Positions 15,127-23,922 are shown, counted from the stretch's first letter. The stretch is 64,000 nucleotides of DNA from an uncultured Akkermansia sp. (GCA_947589345.1 CANQAC010000002.1:1-64000); one strand, 5' to 3'. Made by a program: numbers and translations. The notes: generated by a model not told the origin, from the letters alone.

Positions 15127-16167
15127 TCAGCGCTTGTTCTCCTGCTCAGGTTTAAGCGGTACCGCATGCAACGGTTGTGGCGTCTCTCCCTTGTGCTGAG
15201 GGTTCATGGATGCGATATGCTCATTTGTCACCGTGAAGGTGAAGCTGCCTCCCGCTGCTTCCTCCGTGTCACCAAGGATGTGATCAAACACGCACACCGG
15301 ATGATTCCCGGCGGTCTCGGGCATCACAAATACTCCGATCCCCATACTGGGATGATCTTGCTCACTGGCACTGGGTTTGATCGTGTAGGTAATTGTATTT
15401 GTCCCTCTCTTCAACCCGCCCGATATTGTATCAGCCCGTCTTTCATCATCAAACTCATGGATAGACACCCCATTGATTCTCATCTCTATGTCGCGTCCCG
15501 GGCAATCAACAAACACCTTGCCAATTAGTTCCGGCTTGGCACACGCCGGCGGTGGCACAGGTATACTGCGGTACGGGTGAAACCCATCCTGCTCCCTTAA
15601 AACCGCTAAATCACGCGATTTCAAACGCTTGAGCACGACAGGCAACCGACTCAAATCAAAAAAACGGGTCTGATCCAACCTCCATTTCCCATTCTCATAC
15701 ACAAATTCCAACACAAAAGCATTCTGCTTGGCTCCGGCATCTCCCAACTGCATCTTTCCCAAATATGTCGCTGCCATCGTGCGTCCGTTACACCCGCTCA
15801 ACGCACCCACAAATTGAAAGTTCTCCAATTGTGGCGCGCTCTGCGCACTTCGAAAAAAATCTCGCGGGAATGTTCCGCGCTCCGACACGATGAGATTACG
15901 CACCTTCATCTGCCTCGAAATCGAAGTGCTGTTGCGCCAGGCTGCTTCATCCCCACGCTGCACACTCAACCGCCATGTATTGTACGTCGTTTCGGCCAGC
16001 GCGCGCGCTTTTTCTTGATTGGGGGTTGCGATGCCGTCCGGGCTCACCTGCAACGAGGACTTTGCCGTCTGCGCCGCCGAGGGGAGAGCCGGCGGCACTT
16101 GCTGACCAATAGCCAACCCACCCCACATCACGTGTACGACTAATGCTACTGTAAAAAGTTTTCTCAT
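15127..16167 (-). CDS. Secreted protein of unknown function
   Basis: 346 residues with a signal peptide (MRKLFTVALVVHVMWGGLAIG, cleavage near GQQ). Residues about 45-190 read as an alpha/beta domain with a YENGKWRLDQTRFF strand, reminiscent of small NTF2-like domains seen in secreted proteins. The C-terminal part (about 200-320) is beta-rich, with GLKRGTNTITYTI. I do not recognise a family. It heads the operon with trmB, tgt, yajC and aroE, eight bases before trmB, and its promoter supports the 16167 start. An ATG at 16182 is possible. Confidence 0.65.
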   Translation of the reverse strand: MRKLFTVALVVHVMWGGLAIGQQVPPALPSAAQTAKSSLQVSPDGIATPNQEKARALAETTYNTWRLSVQRGDEAAWRNSTSISRQMKVRNLIVSERGTFPRDFFRSAQSAPQLENFQFVGALSGCNGRTMAATYLGKMQLGDAGAKQNAFVLEFVYENGKWRLDQTRFFDLSRLPVVLKRLKSRDLAVLREQDGFHPYRSIPVPPPACAKPELIGKVFVDCPGRDIEMRINGVSIHEFDDERRADTISGGLKRGTNTITYTIKPSASEQDHPSMGIGVFVMPETAGNHPVCVFDHILGDTEEAAGGSFTFTVTNEHIASMNPQHKGETPQPLHAVPLKPEQENKR

Positions 16168-16177
16168 CTCTCTCCGA

Positions 16178-16220
16178 TACATACATCAGACTTGCCTTTT
16201 TTGCAAGAAAATTGCATACT
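16178..16220. promoter_or_regulatory. Back-to-back promoters between the secreted-protein operon and the hydrolase
   Basis: Minus strand: TTGCAA (16201-16206), 17 bases, TATGTA (16178-16183), ten bases to the ATG at 16167. Plus strand: TTGCCT (16192-16197), 17 bases, CATACT (16215-16220), eleven bases to the ATG at 16232. The two overlap, so the divergent transcripts should interfere with each other. Confidence 0.55.
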
Positions 16221-16231
16221 CAGGCGTGGGT

Positions 16232-17113
16232 ATGACGCCATTTACCAGCAAATATTACCCGGGGTCTGGTCGTCCTCGACACGAAATGCTTCTTTCTGCC
16301 CCGACCGTCGTGTGGAAACGCTTTGCGGATCATTTTTCACTGCGCTCTTACATCTTTGCTCCCCCTGGACATCTCGCTTCCGACCTCCTGCCCGCTGTTG
16401 TTTTTTTCGGTGGGGGAATGTGGACGCACGATTGCGCGGACGATTTCGCCGCCTGGGCCCTTCACCTCGCCCATCGCGGCATCGTTTGCTTGATTCCCGA
16501 ATACCGCACGTACGAACATTTCGATGTAACATCGGATGAAATCATTATGGAAGGCATTGATGCCTGGCATTGGGTACACTCCAATGCCTCCGGGCTAGGA
16601 ATTGACCCACGCCGTATTACCTTGGCCGGCGCTGATGCCGGAGCCCTGATGGCTCTCAATGCAGCCATGCAGCCCATTATCTACAAACACAAATGGTGGC
16701 AGATCGGCAAGCGCGATATTCTGCCGCTCACGCCCGCTGCCGTCGCTATTTTCCGTGGAATTGTCGATCCTGAAGCTCCGGAAGCCCGTTCTTTATGCAT
16801 CCATTTAGATAGCTCCGATCCCAGTCTTGTGAACCCCTGCGCTCTGCTGCGCAGGCACCTGCCCCCGCTCTTCTGCGTCCACGGTATGCAAGATCCTCTG
16901 CTGGACTACAAGGAGCCCGAGTGGTTTTGCCGGGAATGGGAACGCGCAGGGAACGTCGCCCATTTCATGCTCTGCCCTCGTGCCGATCATACCCTTACCC
17001 GCTTTGAAGTCAACCCTTCCAACTTTGAGCAAATCCTTCTCTCGTGGGAAGAGTTTATGATTTCACACAGCCTTTGGCCTGAAGATGTCATGGAGGAAGC
17101 TACTCTCAACTAG
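16232..17113 (+). CDS. Alpha/beta hydrolase-fold protein with Asp in the nucleophile elbow
   Basis: 293 residues resembling the HSL/BD-FAE esterase group. The oxyanion region reads FFGGGMWTHD (usually HGGGW). The elbow is ITLAGADAGAL, with Asp where esterases have Ser (usual LAGDSAGG). The acid (VHGMQDPLLDYKE) and the His (PRADHTLTRF) are present. Asp nucleophiles occur in dehalogenases and epoxide hydrolases of the same fold, so either chemistry has changed or the protein is inactive. No signal peptide is seen. ATG at 16232 is preferred to the GTG at 16226 because of the promoter position. Confidence 0.8.
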   Translation: MTPFTSKYYPGSGRPRHEMLLSAPTVVWKRFADHFSLRSYIFAPPGHLASDLLPAVVFFGGGMWTHDCADDFAAWALHLAHRGIVCLIPEYRTYEHFDVTSDEIIMEGIDAWHWVHSNASGLGIDPRRITLAGADAGALMALNAAMQPIIYKHKWWQIGKRDILPLTPAAVAIFRGIVDPEAPEARSLCIHLDSSDPSLVNPCALLRRHLPPLFCVHGMQDPLLDYKEPEWFCREWERAGNVAHFMLCPRADHTLTRFEVNPSNFEQILLSWEEFMISHSLWPEDVMEEATLN

Positions 17114-17186
17114 CACTTATTCTGCCAGATATTGAAGAAGATGGCGGCATCTGCCATCCAACCAGATGAAAGGAACATTCCACGTC

Positions 17187-17447
17187 ATGCACACAAAATC
17201 TTTTATACTAGCCCTTGCGCTTGTTTTCACCCTGTCTTGGGATTCCGCCACAGCCCTCACCATTAATTTAGGTGACAACCATGACCGCTCCGTCGAACGG
17301 CGACGGGATGAGCGCGCTCGAGAAGCGTACCGTGATGAACACCGCCGCGATGGACGCAGAATGCACCGCGACGATAACCACAACTCCATTCGCCGTTTCT
17401 TTAAGCGTGTGGACAGAAGCGATACCCGGCACCGCCGCCGTCGATAA
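17187..17447 (+). CDS. Small secreted Arg/Asp-rich protein
   Basis: 86 residues: a signal peptide (MHTKSFILALALVFTLSW, cleavage near ATA), then a mature part of about 63 residues made almost entirely of Arg, Asp, Glu, His and Asn, with repeated RR, RD and ER pairs and an HRRRR end. Such sequences are probably disordered and bind polyanions. The ATG at 17166 would add seven residues. I recognise no family. Downstream is a decayed gene on the other strand. Confidence 0.55.
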   Translation: MHTKSFILALALVFTLSWDSATALTINLGDNHDRSVERRRDERAREAYRDEHRRDGRRMHRDDNHNSIRRFFKRVDRSDTRHRRRR

Positions 17448-17462
17448 CGCAGCATTTGTCGT

Positions 17463-17975
17463 CTAGTTCTGGAACTTAATTACGCCTTGCATTTGCAGCA
17501 CAATCGCGCCAGCGTGAGCTGTTTTATACACGGGGTCAAAGATATACTGGATATCCGGCGCAAATAAAAGGTGGGAGTGAATCGCACCCCGACGGAAAGT
17601 TCAATGCCATACTCATCCTTGTGTTGATACGGTTTGACTGAGCGTGCGACTCGCTCCCAAAACATGCCCGGCGCTACCCGGTCATTGTTCGCTTTGCTGC
17701 CTCAGTCGCCCGTGCGCTGCCGGTAGAAAAAGACCCTGACCATCGTCGCAGTCTTTTCTGAGACAGCCCCGTAAAGTTGGCACGAAATGTCGCATTATAT
17801 GGCAACCCAATACGTGAAAAAATAGTTCTCCATCTGCTCAAGCACACTTTCATGAGTGAAAACTTCGGGATGGCGCCGACCCTGCTGCTCACGCGAACCC
17901 TACCCAGATGCCCCCGTCATCATCAGTGTTGCTATGTTTCGCGTCTTCGTAGCCGCACGCGATGAGATTCCGGTC
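17463..17975 (-). pseudogene. Decayed outer-membrane porin-like gene (possibly OprB type)
   Basis: No intact gene lies in this stretch, but minus-strand frames contain consecutive protein-like pieces joined by frameshifts. They are IACGYEDAKHSNTDDDGGIW (followed by VGFA and a stop), HPEVFTHESVLEQMENYFS, SRIGLPYNATFRANFTGL, KDEYGIELSVGVRFTPTFY, and then in another frame FAPDIQYIFDPVYKTAH and an end at KFQN. The final part matches the last strands of carbohydrate porins (a PD-x-QYI-x-P pattern before a Phe-containing end). One base lost after TFY and one T too many in a T6 run would account for two of the breaks. The N-terminal half is missing. The porin assignment is inference. Confidence 0.5.
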
Positions 17976-18078
17976 TTCTTACACTATTAAATAACAACTA
18001 AGCTCCGGTAGGTGGCACAGCCCACTTCTACCCTCCATCTTCATCACATATGTCTTGTCATGCTCAATCAAATTGGGC

Positions 18079-18106
18079 TTGCCAAGGTAGCAAAGCATGG
18101 TAAGAT
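18079..18106 (+). promoter_or_regulatory. Possible promoter of cdaA
   Basis: TTGCCA (18079-18084), a 16-base spacer and TAAGAT (18101-18106) stand ten bases before the ATG at 18117. The -10 is weaker than others in this window. Confidence 0.4.
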
Positions 18107-18116
18107 GGACCTGCGT

Positions 18117-18977
18117 ATGGGAGTGGCACTGATCACAAAGCATCTGTTTGAAATCGCGGTGATGTGGGTAATTTTCTACCAGCTTTACCGCCTGTTCCAC
18201 CGCGAGAGAGCCGCCATGATCTTGGGAGGCTTAGTTATTCTCAGTTTACTGGCGCTTGCTTTCATCAAGGTCATTGATGCTACAGAGTTGGAGGTCATTG
18301 GCAGCGCTCTCGTTCCCATTGGCACCATCCTCGCTATCCTTTTTCAAAGTGAAATCCGCACGGCGCTCGCTCGCATCGGTCGCGGCAGTTTACGCAAATT
18401 CCTCCACCATGGCTCCACAAAGTTCAATTTTATCGAGGAAATGTGCGACGCTGTGAGTTACCTCACCAATCGTCGGTTCGGCGCCATCATCGTCATTTGC
18501 CGTGAGGATAAAATCCTGGGCTTAATCGACAACGAGCCTACCCCTTTGGACGCGACCTTCACCGCTGAACTTCTAGAAAGCATTTTTTACGTTAACAAAC
18601 AAGGACAAGGCAACCCTCTGCATGACGGCGCTGTCATCATTGATAATGAACGCATCATGGCGGCTAAGGTCATCCTGCCTGTTTCACAGCGCGAACTCAC
18701 GGACAGATCGCTTGGCTTACGTCACAGAGCCGGGTTAGGCATTGCAGAGGTATCCGATGCCGTGGTGATTATTGTGTCCGAAGAGACCGGAGGTATCTCC
18801 CTGGCAGTGGGCGGTTCACAGGCTGGCAATGCTGCCCCTGAGCTGCAGCGCGACCTTTCTCTGGAACTCCTCAAAGTCCGCCTGGAAGAATTACTCGATT
18901 ATCATGAGCAACCAGAAAATCAACATACCAACGAGGACGGCGCTAGCCACGAGTCTGAAGGAAATTCTGACGAATAA
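18117..18977 (+). CDS. cdaA: Diadenylate cyclase, CdaA type
   Basis: About 286 residues. Three membrane helices at the N-terminus (FEIAVMWVIFYQLYRLF, LGGLVILSLLALAFI, LVPIGTILAILF) precede a DisA_N catalytic domain. It has the two diagnostic motifs, LHDGAVII and GLRHRAGLGI, needed to make c-di-AMP from two ATP. A Ser/Glu/Asn-rich tail follows. In-frame ATGs at 18060 and 18105 are also possible; 18117 is favoured by the promoter and by the family's short N-terminus. The 3' end overlaps a small CdaR-like gene by 74 bases. c-di-AMP controls osmolyte transport and wall homeostasis. Confidence 0.92.
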   Translation: MGVALITKHLFEIAVMWVIFYQLYRLFHRERAAMILGGLVILSLLALAFIKVIDATELEVIGSALVPIGTILAILFQSEIRTALARIGRGSLRKFLHHGSTKFNFIEEMCDAVSYLTNRRFGAIIVICREDKILGLIDNEPTPLDATFTAELLESIFYVNKQGQGNPLHDGAVIIDNERIMAAKVILPVSQRELTDRSLGLRHRAGLGIAEVSDAVVIIVSEETGGISLAVGGSQAGNAAPELQRDLSLELLKVRLEELLDYHEQPENQHTNEDGASHESEGNSDE

Positions 18978-19188
18978 CTGGGTCCCAAAATACCTGTGCT
19001 TGCTGCTGGCAATCACTGTGTGGGGCGTCGTTCTCTTCTCCACCACGTCGCGCGAATCCGGCTGGGAAAGCGACGACGTCTCGGTCGCCTCGCCTGACCA
19101 CACACAAGTGAAATCCGAGCGTACCCCCGATGCCGAACGCTACAACGCCCCCGGTCAGCAAGCTTCCCAACCGAGCAGTGTTCAATAA
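18904..19188 (+). CDS. Miniature CdaR-like membrane protein
   Basis: 94 residues, beginning inside the end of cdaA in another frame. The N-terminal part EILTNNWVPKYLCLLLAITV has the pattern of the CdaR/YbbR anchor (an Asn-rich turn, then one membrane helix ending at a Trp). The periplasmic remainder is a short hydrophilic Ser/Asp/Gln-rich tail. The YbbR repeats that make up most CdaR proteins (usually over 300 residues) are absent. The position directly after cdaA and the overlap fit a CdaA regulator reduced to its membrane anchor. It ends four bases before bioD. Confidence 0.6.
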   Translation: MSNQKINIPTRTALATSLKEILTNNWVPKYLCLLLAITVWGVVLFSTTSRESGWESDDVSVASPDHTQVKSERTPDAERYNAPGQQASQPSSVQ

Positions 19189-19192
19189 TTAA

Positions 19193-19834
19193 ATGACTGG
19201 CTTCTTCATCACGGGTACTGATACTGGAATCGGCAAAACTTATGTCACTTGCGCGCTGCTGCGCGACTTATGCAGGCGTGGTTTACGGCCCATGGGGTAC
19301 AAGCCTGTTGCCTGCGGCGACCGATCCGACCCCCGCGCAATGCGCACTGCGGCGGCAGCCCCTTCTTTGAGCCTCGACGCAATTAACCCTGTCTATTTAC
19401 GCGCAGCCGTTGCCCCTAGTATAGCTGCTGAACTTGAGTCACGTGTCTTGAGCATCGACGAGATGGTAGCGGGCGCACACGTCCTATCAGATACCGGCTA
19501 CAACCCCATTTTGGTGGAGGGAGCCGGCGGGTGGGAAACTCCTTTGGCTTCCGGCTCCACCATGGCGGACCTAGCTGAAAAATTTGGCTTGCCGATACTT
19601 ATTGTTGTGGGCAACAAACTGGGGGCCGTAAATCACGCCATCCTGAGCGCTCAGGCGATCCGAACCCGTGGCATGGAGTGCCGTGGCTTCGTACTCAACC
19701 AAATGAGCGATGAGTGGGATGCCGCCGCCGTGAGCAACCGACGTCTCATTGAGCAATATACCGGCTTGCCTGTATTGGCTGAATTCATCCACGGACAGGA
19801 GGACATCGACTCCCACACCGTGCTCGGTCTCTGA
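19193..19834 (+). CDS. bioD: Dethiobiotin synthetase
   Basis: A 213-residue P-loop enzyme that closes the ureido ring of dethiobiotin from DAPA, CO2 and ATP. FFITGTDTGIGKTYV holds the Walker A, GYKPVACG the substrate Lys, and EGAGGWETPL the Mg/carbamate site. Length is typical. It lies four bases after the mini-CdaR gene and is probably co-transcribed with cdaA. No other biotin genes (bioA, bioB, bioF) are in the window. Confidence 0.93.
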   Translation: MTGFFITGTDTGIGKTYVTCALLRDLCRRGLRPMGYKPVACGDRSDPRAMRTAAAAPSLSLDAINPVYLRAAVAPSIAAELESRVLSIDEMVAGAHVLSDTGYNPILVEGAGGWETPLASGSTMADLAEKFGLPILIVVGNKLGAVNHAILSAQAIRTRGMECRGFVLNQMSDEWDAAAVSNRRLIEQYTGLPVLAEFIHGQEDIDSHTVLGL

Positions 19835-19884
19835 TTCTCTCTTATTGATCCACCCTTGTTAAGTACTCTGAACTTCACGCATCT

Positions 19885-20706
19885 ATGAGAACTTGGAAGC
19901 TGCGACGCAGTACGCTGCAACTCCCACCTGGCGGTGTCATTATGGGCATTTTGAATGTCACTCCTGACTCCTTCTCTGATGGCGGTCACTATACCGACCC
20001 CCTCACTGCCCTCTCCCACGCGCAGCTTATGCTTGCTCAGGGAGCCGCTATCATTGATGTCGGCGGTGAATCTACCCGCCCCGGCGCCGTCCCTGTTTCC
20101 CCGCATGAAGAGCTACGACGAACACTCCCGGTCATTCGTTTGCTGCGTGAGCGTCTACCCTCTGCGATCATTTCCATTGACACGCGCCATGCTGTTGTAG
20201 CACAGGCTGCTCTGCAAGCCGGAGCTGATATTGTGAATGATGTAAATGCCCTTGGCGATCCCGACATGCGCAGCGTGTGCGCGGAATACGCATGCGGCGT
20301 TGTCCTCATGCACATGAAGGGAACCCCCGCCACTATGCAGGACAATCCATGCTACTCTAACGTATTGCACGAGGTTCGCGACTTCTTGCGTCAACGTATT
20401 GATTTGGTTTCTTCGGCCGGTATCGACCCTCACTGTATCTGCCTGGATCCTGGTATCGGGTTCGGTAAATCTACGGAACACAATTTGCAACTTATCGATG
20501 GCTTGGAATCGCTACGTCTCCGCGACCTTCCCATCCTCATGGGGCTTTCTCGCAAACGCTTCCTGAGCGCTGTTTTGCCCGATGACCCGCACGCCACCGT
20601 CACCATGAGTCTGCGCGCTGCTGCCCATGGCGCCCAAATTCACCGTGTCCACGAGGTAGCCCCCCTGAGAGCCGCTTTACAGCGTGTTTACAGGAGAGAG
20701 CCGTAA
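19885..20706 (+). CDS. folP: Dihydropteroate synthase
   Basis: 273 residues. It condenses p-aminobenzoate with the pterin diphosphate in folate synthesis and is the target of sulfonamides. IMGILNVTPDSFSDGG and IIDVGGESTRPGA are the two family signatures; DIVNDVNALGDP, VLMHMKGTPATMQ, LDPGIGFGKS and MGLSRKRFL follow in the normal order. It begins 50 bases after bioD with no Shine-Dalgarno, and its 3' end faces a convergent gene with a terminator between. Confidence 0.94.
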   Translation: MRTWKLRRSTLQLPPGGVIMGILNVTPDSFSDGGHYTDPLTALSHAQLMLAQGAAIIDVGGESTRPGAVPVSPHEELRRTLPVIRLLRERLPSAIISIDTRHAVVAQAALQAGADIVNDVNALGDPDMRSVCAEYACGVVLMHMKGTPATMQDNPCYSNVLHEVRDFLRQRIDLVSSAGIDPHCICLDPGIGFGKSTEHNLQLIDGLESLRLRDLPILMGLSRKRFLSAVLPDDPHATVTMSLRAAAHGAQIHRVHEVAPLRAALQRVYRREP

Positions 20707-20736
20707 CCCAACCCACCTTGGCGGATTCCCGATACC

Positions 20737-20770
20737 AAAAAATCGGCGCGCAGCCCCTGCTACGCGCCGA
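20737..20770 (-). terminator. Intrinsic terminator of the PA14-like membrane protein gene
   Basis: A perfect eight-base-pair stem TCGGCGCG/CGCGCCGA (20743-20750 with 20763-20770) is followed on the minus strand by six T. It lies 27 bases past the stop of the gene at 20798. On the plus strand there is no T run after the stem. Confidence 0.85.
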
Positions 20771-20797
20771 CATATCATAAGATTGGCACGCTGTCTT

Positions 20798-22171
20798 TTA
20801 TGGCACCGCTGTCCATATGGGAGAATCCGGATTGAACGGCGGCAACTGGAACTTATTGTTCCAGAAAGGAGCTCCTGCCTTTGCCAGTTGCTCAGCAATT
20901 TCCTTCTCGTTGGGAGATGAAAAATTGGTACGGAACAGGTCAAACTTACGCCTCTCCGTGCTGGCCAAGTCGGACGCACTCATATCTGTCACGTCTTCTA
21001 TAAACAGACAATATCCGAATCCTCCCCCGGGAACTTCTGACACCAGTATCTGTATGGGATACGTTTCACCTTCCTTCACCTCAAAGACTTTACCGGCCGT
21101 CAATCCACCTATGTTCTGGTTCCACAGCGGTGTCTCACTTGGCTTGATCTGTATGTAGCCCTTCAAATCCGGATATTCTCCACGGCGCACCTTCGCCCAG
21201 TGATCATCCATGCGTGCAGCATCGATGGAGAAACTCACCATGTCGTCTTTCTTCCAGAGGGAAGGCAGCATGTAGCCGCTTTCCAGCACAACCTTGTTGT
21301 TGAACTTCACCCCTAAAAAGTCGTCGCCAACGCCCACAAAACGGAACTTGCCGCTCTTTGGCGCCCGTACCGTTCCACGGTATACGCACACCCAACCCGA
21401 TGGCTGACATACGCCACGGCACTGATAAGCATAGGTAGCATATGAGGCGTCCGTTTCCGGCACATAAAAACTGGAGGCATACAACTTCTGCGGTGAACTG
21501 TAGAATGGCGAAAAGGCTCCCTTGTTGCCCATGGTGAAGAAATCATGCACCTTTTCCATGATTCTGTAGCGCGCCTCATTCTGATTCGTGTTGAACGTAT
21601 ACACTGTTTTTCCTTTTTTGTCCTTCGAGACTTTATAGAAAGTTACTTTCTGATTTTTCTCACTCTTCATGATGGACGAAGGCGAATTCCCGTCGCGCGC
21701 GAGCTTCAAGTCGTAGAAAGTACCCTCTAAGGCGGACCCTCCCGCTGCACTGCTTCCCATACCGCTGCCGCCACTGCCCAATCCATCACCAACGCTCATG
21801 TCCATGGACATGTCAAGTTGGTCAAAGCTCAAGTCGCCAGTCGTGTCAATGCTCACCGGAGCCGCCACAGGGCCAACGGCATTCTGTGCAACAATAACGC
21901 TCGGCGTAACCGTGGGGTTCGTGGATACCGATTTGGAGGTCAATTCTTTGCTGACCGGGGCATTAGTTGGGGGGCCATCTTCTGCCGGCGGCACATACGT
22001 GACGAACTCTGTGGGAATCTCTCCCTGAATAATCATCACTGTGAAGTAGAGGATACTGCCGAAAAGCAAAAGCATGCCAAAGCAGATACCAAAAGAAACC
22101 GCTTTGCTCATGAAAGCATCCTTTTTCAGCTTGCGTAGAGCTTCATCGCTCATTTGTATGTGAAGAGCCAT
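20798..22171 (-). CDS. Membrane-anchored protein with PA14-like domain, function unknown
   Basis: 457 residues. A short cytoplasmic N-terminus and one membrane helix (about residues 25-48) are followed by a Ser/Thr/Pro/Val-rich linker, then a Gly/Ser/Met stretch (SVGDGLGSGGSGMGSSAAGG). A large external domain has strands like GTVRAPKSGKFRFVGVGDDF and VVLESGYM, which match PA14-type carbohydrate-binding beta barrels. Four Cys in two close groups may form disulfides. It is a single gene with its own terminator. Proteins of this build are frequent in Verrucomicrobiota, but I know of no characterised one. Confidence 0.7.
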   Translation of the reverse strand: MALHIQMSDEALRKLKKDAFMSKAVSFGICFGMLLLFGSILYFTVMIIQGEIPTEFVTYVPPAEDGPPTNAPVSKELTSKSVSTNPTVTPSVIVAQNAVGPVAAPVSIDTTGDLSFDQLDMSMDMSVGDGLGSGGSGMGSSAAGGSALEGTFYDLKLARDGNSPSSIMKSEKNQKVTFYKVSKDKKGKTVYTFNTNQNEARYRIMEKVHDFFTMGNKGAFSPFYSSPQKLYASSFYVPETDASYATYAYQCRGVCQPSGWVCVYRGTVRAPKSGKFRFVGVGDDFLGVKFNNKVVLESGYMLPSLWKKDDMVSFSIDAARMDDHWAKVRRGEYPDLKGYIQIKPSETPLWNQNIGGLTAGKVFEVKEGETYPIQILVSEVPGGGFGYCLFIEDVTDMSASDLASTERRKFDLFRTNFSSPNEKEIAEQLAKAGAPFWNNKFQLPPFNPDSPIWTAVP

Positions 22172-22314
22172 AGTTCGTGCAGGGTTGTTCCTTCTGTGGG
22201 GTCAATATAACGCTTCTCCACCAAGTTTGCCAGCACAAAAACACTTGCAAATGTTACATCTGTGTTACACAAATACGGCGATTTGTACGACCGGAGGCGC
22301 AGTGTCGACGCGGT

Positions 22315-22896
22315 TCAGCTCGATGCGCTCTCCTCCAGATATTTCCGGGCCAGATTCTCGACGGCCCCAGGCAGCCATCCCTGTGGCACGGCGCGTCCGC
22401 TTCGCAGGCAGGAACGTATATGCGTCGCACTGGCCGGGTGCTGCTCACCCTGTAAAAACAATGCTCTGACACCCGGACGGGGCTTTGGGGGCTCTCCACG
22501 ATGATACACCGCAAAGATCACGTTCTGCGCCAAATATTCCCACCGTGACCATCGGGGCAGCTCTGCCCACTCATCTGTTCCAAGCAGCCAATACAATTCG
22601 TCGGCAGGATTCCTCTTCAACCACATTTCCACGAGGCGCCAACTCCAGCTCGGCGCCGGCAGCAGCATGTCCATTTCAGACACTTCGGCCACTGCCCAGC
22701 CGGCCACAGCTGCACGCAACATGGTTACACGTTGCCGCGGTGTAAATAAATTGTCTTCCCCAACTTTGAATGGCGACTGCGCGGCTGGCATAAACACGAT
22801 GCGGTCGGGCGTTATCGCTGCTTCCACGGCCCGGGCCATCACCATATGCCCGGCATGAACAGGGTCAAATGTTCCACCGAAAAGACATGTCTTCAT
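22315..22896 (-). CDS. nadD: Nicotinate-nucleotide adenylyltransferase
   Basis: A 193-residue nucleotidyltransferase that joins ATP and nicotinate mononucleotide in NAD synthesis. CLFGGTFDPVHAGHM is the nucleotide motif with the TxxH equivalent, ELYWLLGTDEW the central motif, and SATHIRSCLRSGR the C-terminal ISSTxIR-like signature. Its ATG shares one base with the stop codon of the upstream M23 gene (TAATG), so the two are coupled. Length is normal. Confidence 0.92.
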   Translation of the reverse strand: MKTCLFGGTFDPVHAGHMVMARAVEAAITPDRIVFMPAAQSPFKVGEDNLFTPRQRVTMLRAAVAGWAVAEVSEMDMLLPAPSWSWRLVEMWLKRNPADELYWLLGTDEWAELPRWSRWEYLAQNVIFAVYHRGEPPKPRPGVRALFLQGEQHPASATHIRSCLRSGRAVPQGWLPGAVENLARKYLEESASS

Positions 22897-23579
22897 TACA
22901 AGCCCTCCGTGTCCTTATAGGGCAAGAAACACCCGATAGGCAACCTCACTTCCTTGTTCTCCGGACGCAACCGGCGGTAATGCTGGATAAAGTTCGTCAG
23001 GTGTCCGTAATTGCGCGAAGTCTTTGGAATTCCTTGCTGCCCGCAGTTCACCAGCACATTAAAATGCAACTCCGCGTGCAGATGCGCGGGATACATTCCT
23101 CTGTTTGTGCCGATAGTTCCTACTTGCTCCCCACGTTTCACGATTTGCCCCAACTTGACATCTATGCGATCCAAATGGCCGTACAGCGTTTGGCAGCACA
23201 ACACCTTACCCGTACGAGGTTCCCGGAAAGCGTGCCGAACAATCACTACCTTTCCCCACCGCCCACGTGCATCCGAGGCATACGTCACAAGTCCGGTTCC
23301 CACCGTATAGACCGGATCTCCCTTGTCCGAATTCCCACCGCTCTTGCCGTTCCAATCTTCGCCCATATGACGGGGTATCTGCAGCCTTACTCCGCGAGAT
23401 TTGTAATATCCCTCTCCATTCGGCTTGCCCACAGGGTAATCGAAACCATCCGCCAAAGGGACCATAGCCCATTTACCATCCGTTGATACGCGCGCCATAT
23501 TCGCCGCATCTGCCGCCCCAGCCATCACCAACCAGGCGCACGCCATTAACAGGATGTTTCGATGGTGTTTCCGCCGCAT
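22896..23579 (-). CDS. Exported M23-family peptidase (LytM-like)
   Basis: 227 residues with a signal peptide (MRRKHHRNILLMACAWLVMA, cleavage near ADA). The zinc site is seen as RHMGEDWNG (His and Asp) and PAHLHAELH (HxH), with YGHLDRIDVKLGQIVKRGEQ supplying the fold's beta segment. It would cut peptide cross-links in peptidoglycan. It ends on the first base of nadD. The start at 23579 gives a standard signal peptide and fits a promoter seven bases upstream; an ATG at 23588 overlaps that promoter. Confidence 0.85.
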   Translation of the reverse strand: MRRKHHRNILLMACAWLVMAGAADAANMARVSTDGKWAMVPLADGFDYPVGKPNGEGYYKSRGVRLQIPRHMGEDWNGKSGGNSDKGDPVYTVGTGLVTYASDARGRWGKVVIVRHAFREPRTGKVLCCQTLYGHLDRIDVKLGQIVKRGEQVGTIGTNRGMYPAHLHAELHFNVLVNCGQQGIPKTSRNYGHLTNFIQHYRRLRPENKEVRLPIGCFLPYKDTEGL

Positions 23580-23586
23580 GCTTCGC

Positions 23587-23615
23587 ATTCTATCATAACT
23601 TCCTTCCACTAGCAA
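23587..23615 (-). promoter_or_regulatory. Promoter of the M23 peptidase-nadD operon
   Basis: TTGCTA (23610-23615), a 17-base spacer and TAGAAT (23587-23592) on the minus strand, with seven bases to the ATG at 23579. The message is predicted to be leaderless. Confidence 0.65.
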
Positions 23616-23922
23616 GCATAGAAAACTCCTTCCGGAGCAATGGCATTTGACGTTGCCATTACTACTTATGATTGATTGATATTGTACGCTTTGACATGTT
23701 TTCACGAACACTGCAGGCAGATAAAAAATGGAGCAGAACCACCTTGTTCTCTGCGGGGAACGTACTGTTGTCAAGTTTCGCTTTCCTTGCAAAGGCGTTT
23801 GCCTTGGCCGTTTTCCCGGGCAACGTCAGTTCATATTTTCTGCATCCTTTCCATTTTTACTGTGCCCGTTTTCTCATTTTTTGCTCGCTTTACCCTGAAA
23901 AGCATGGTACAAGAGCGATGTT

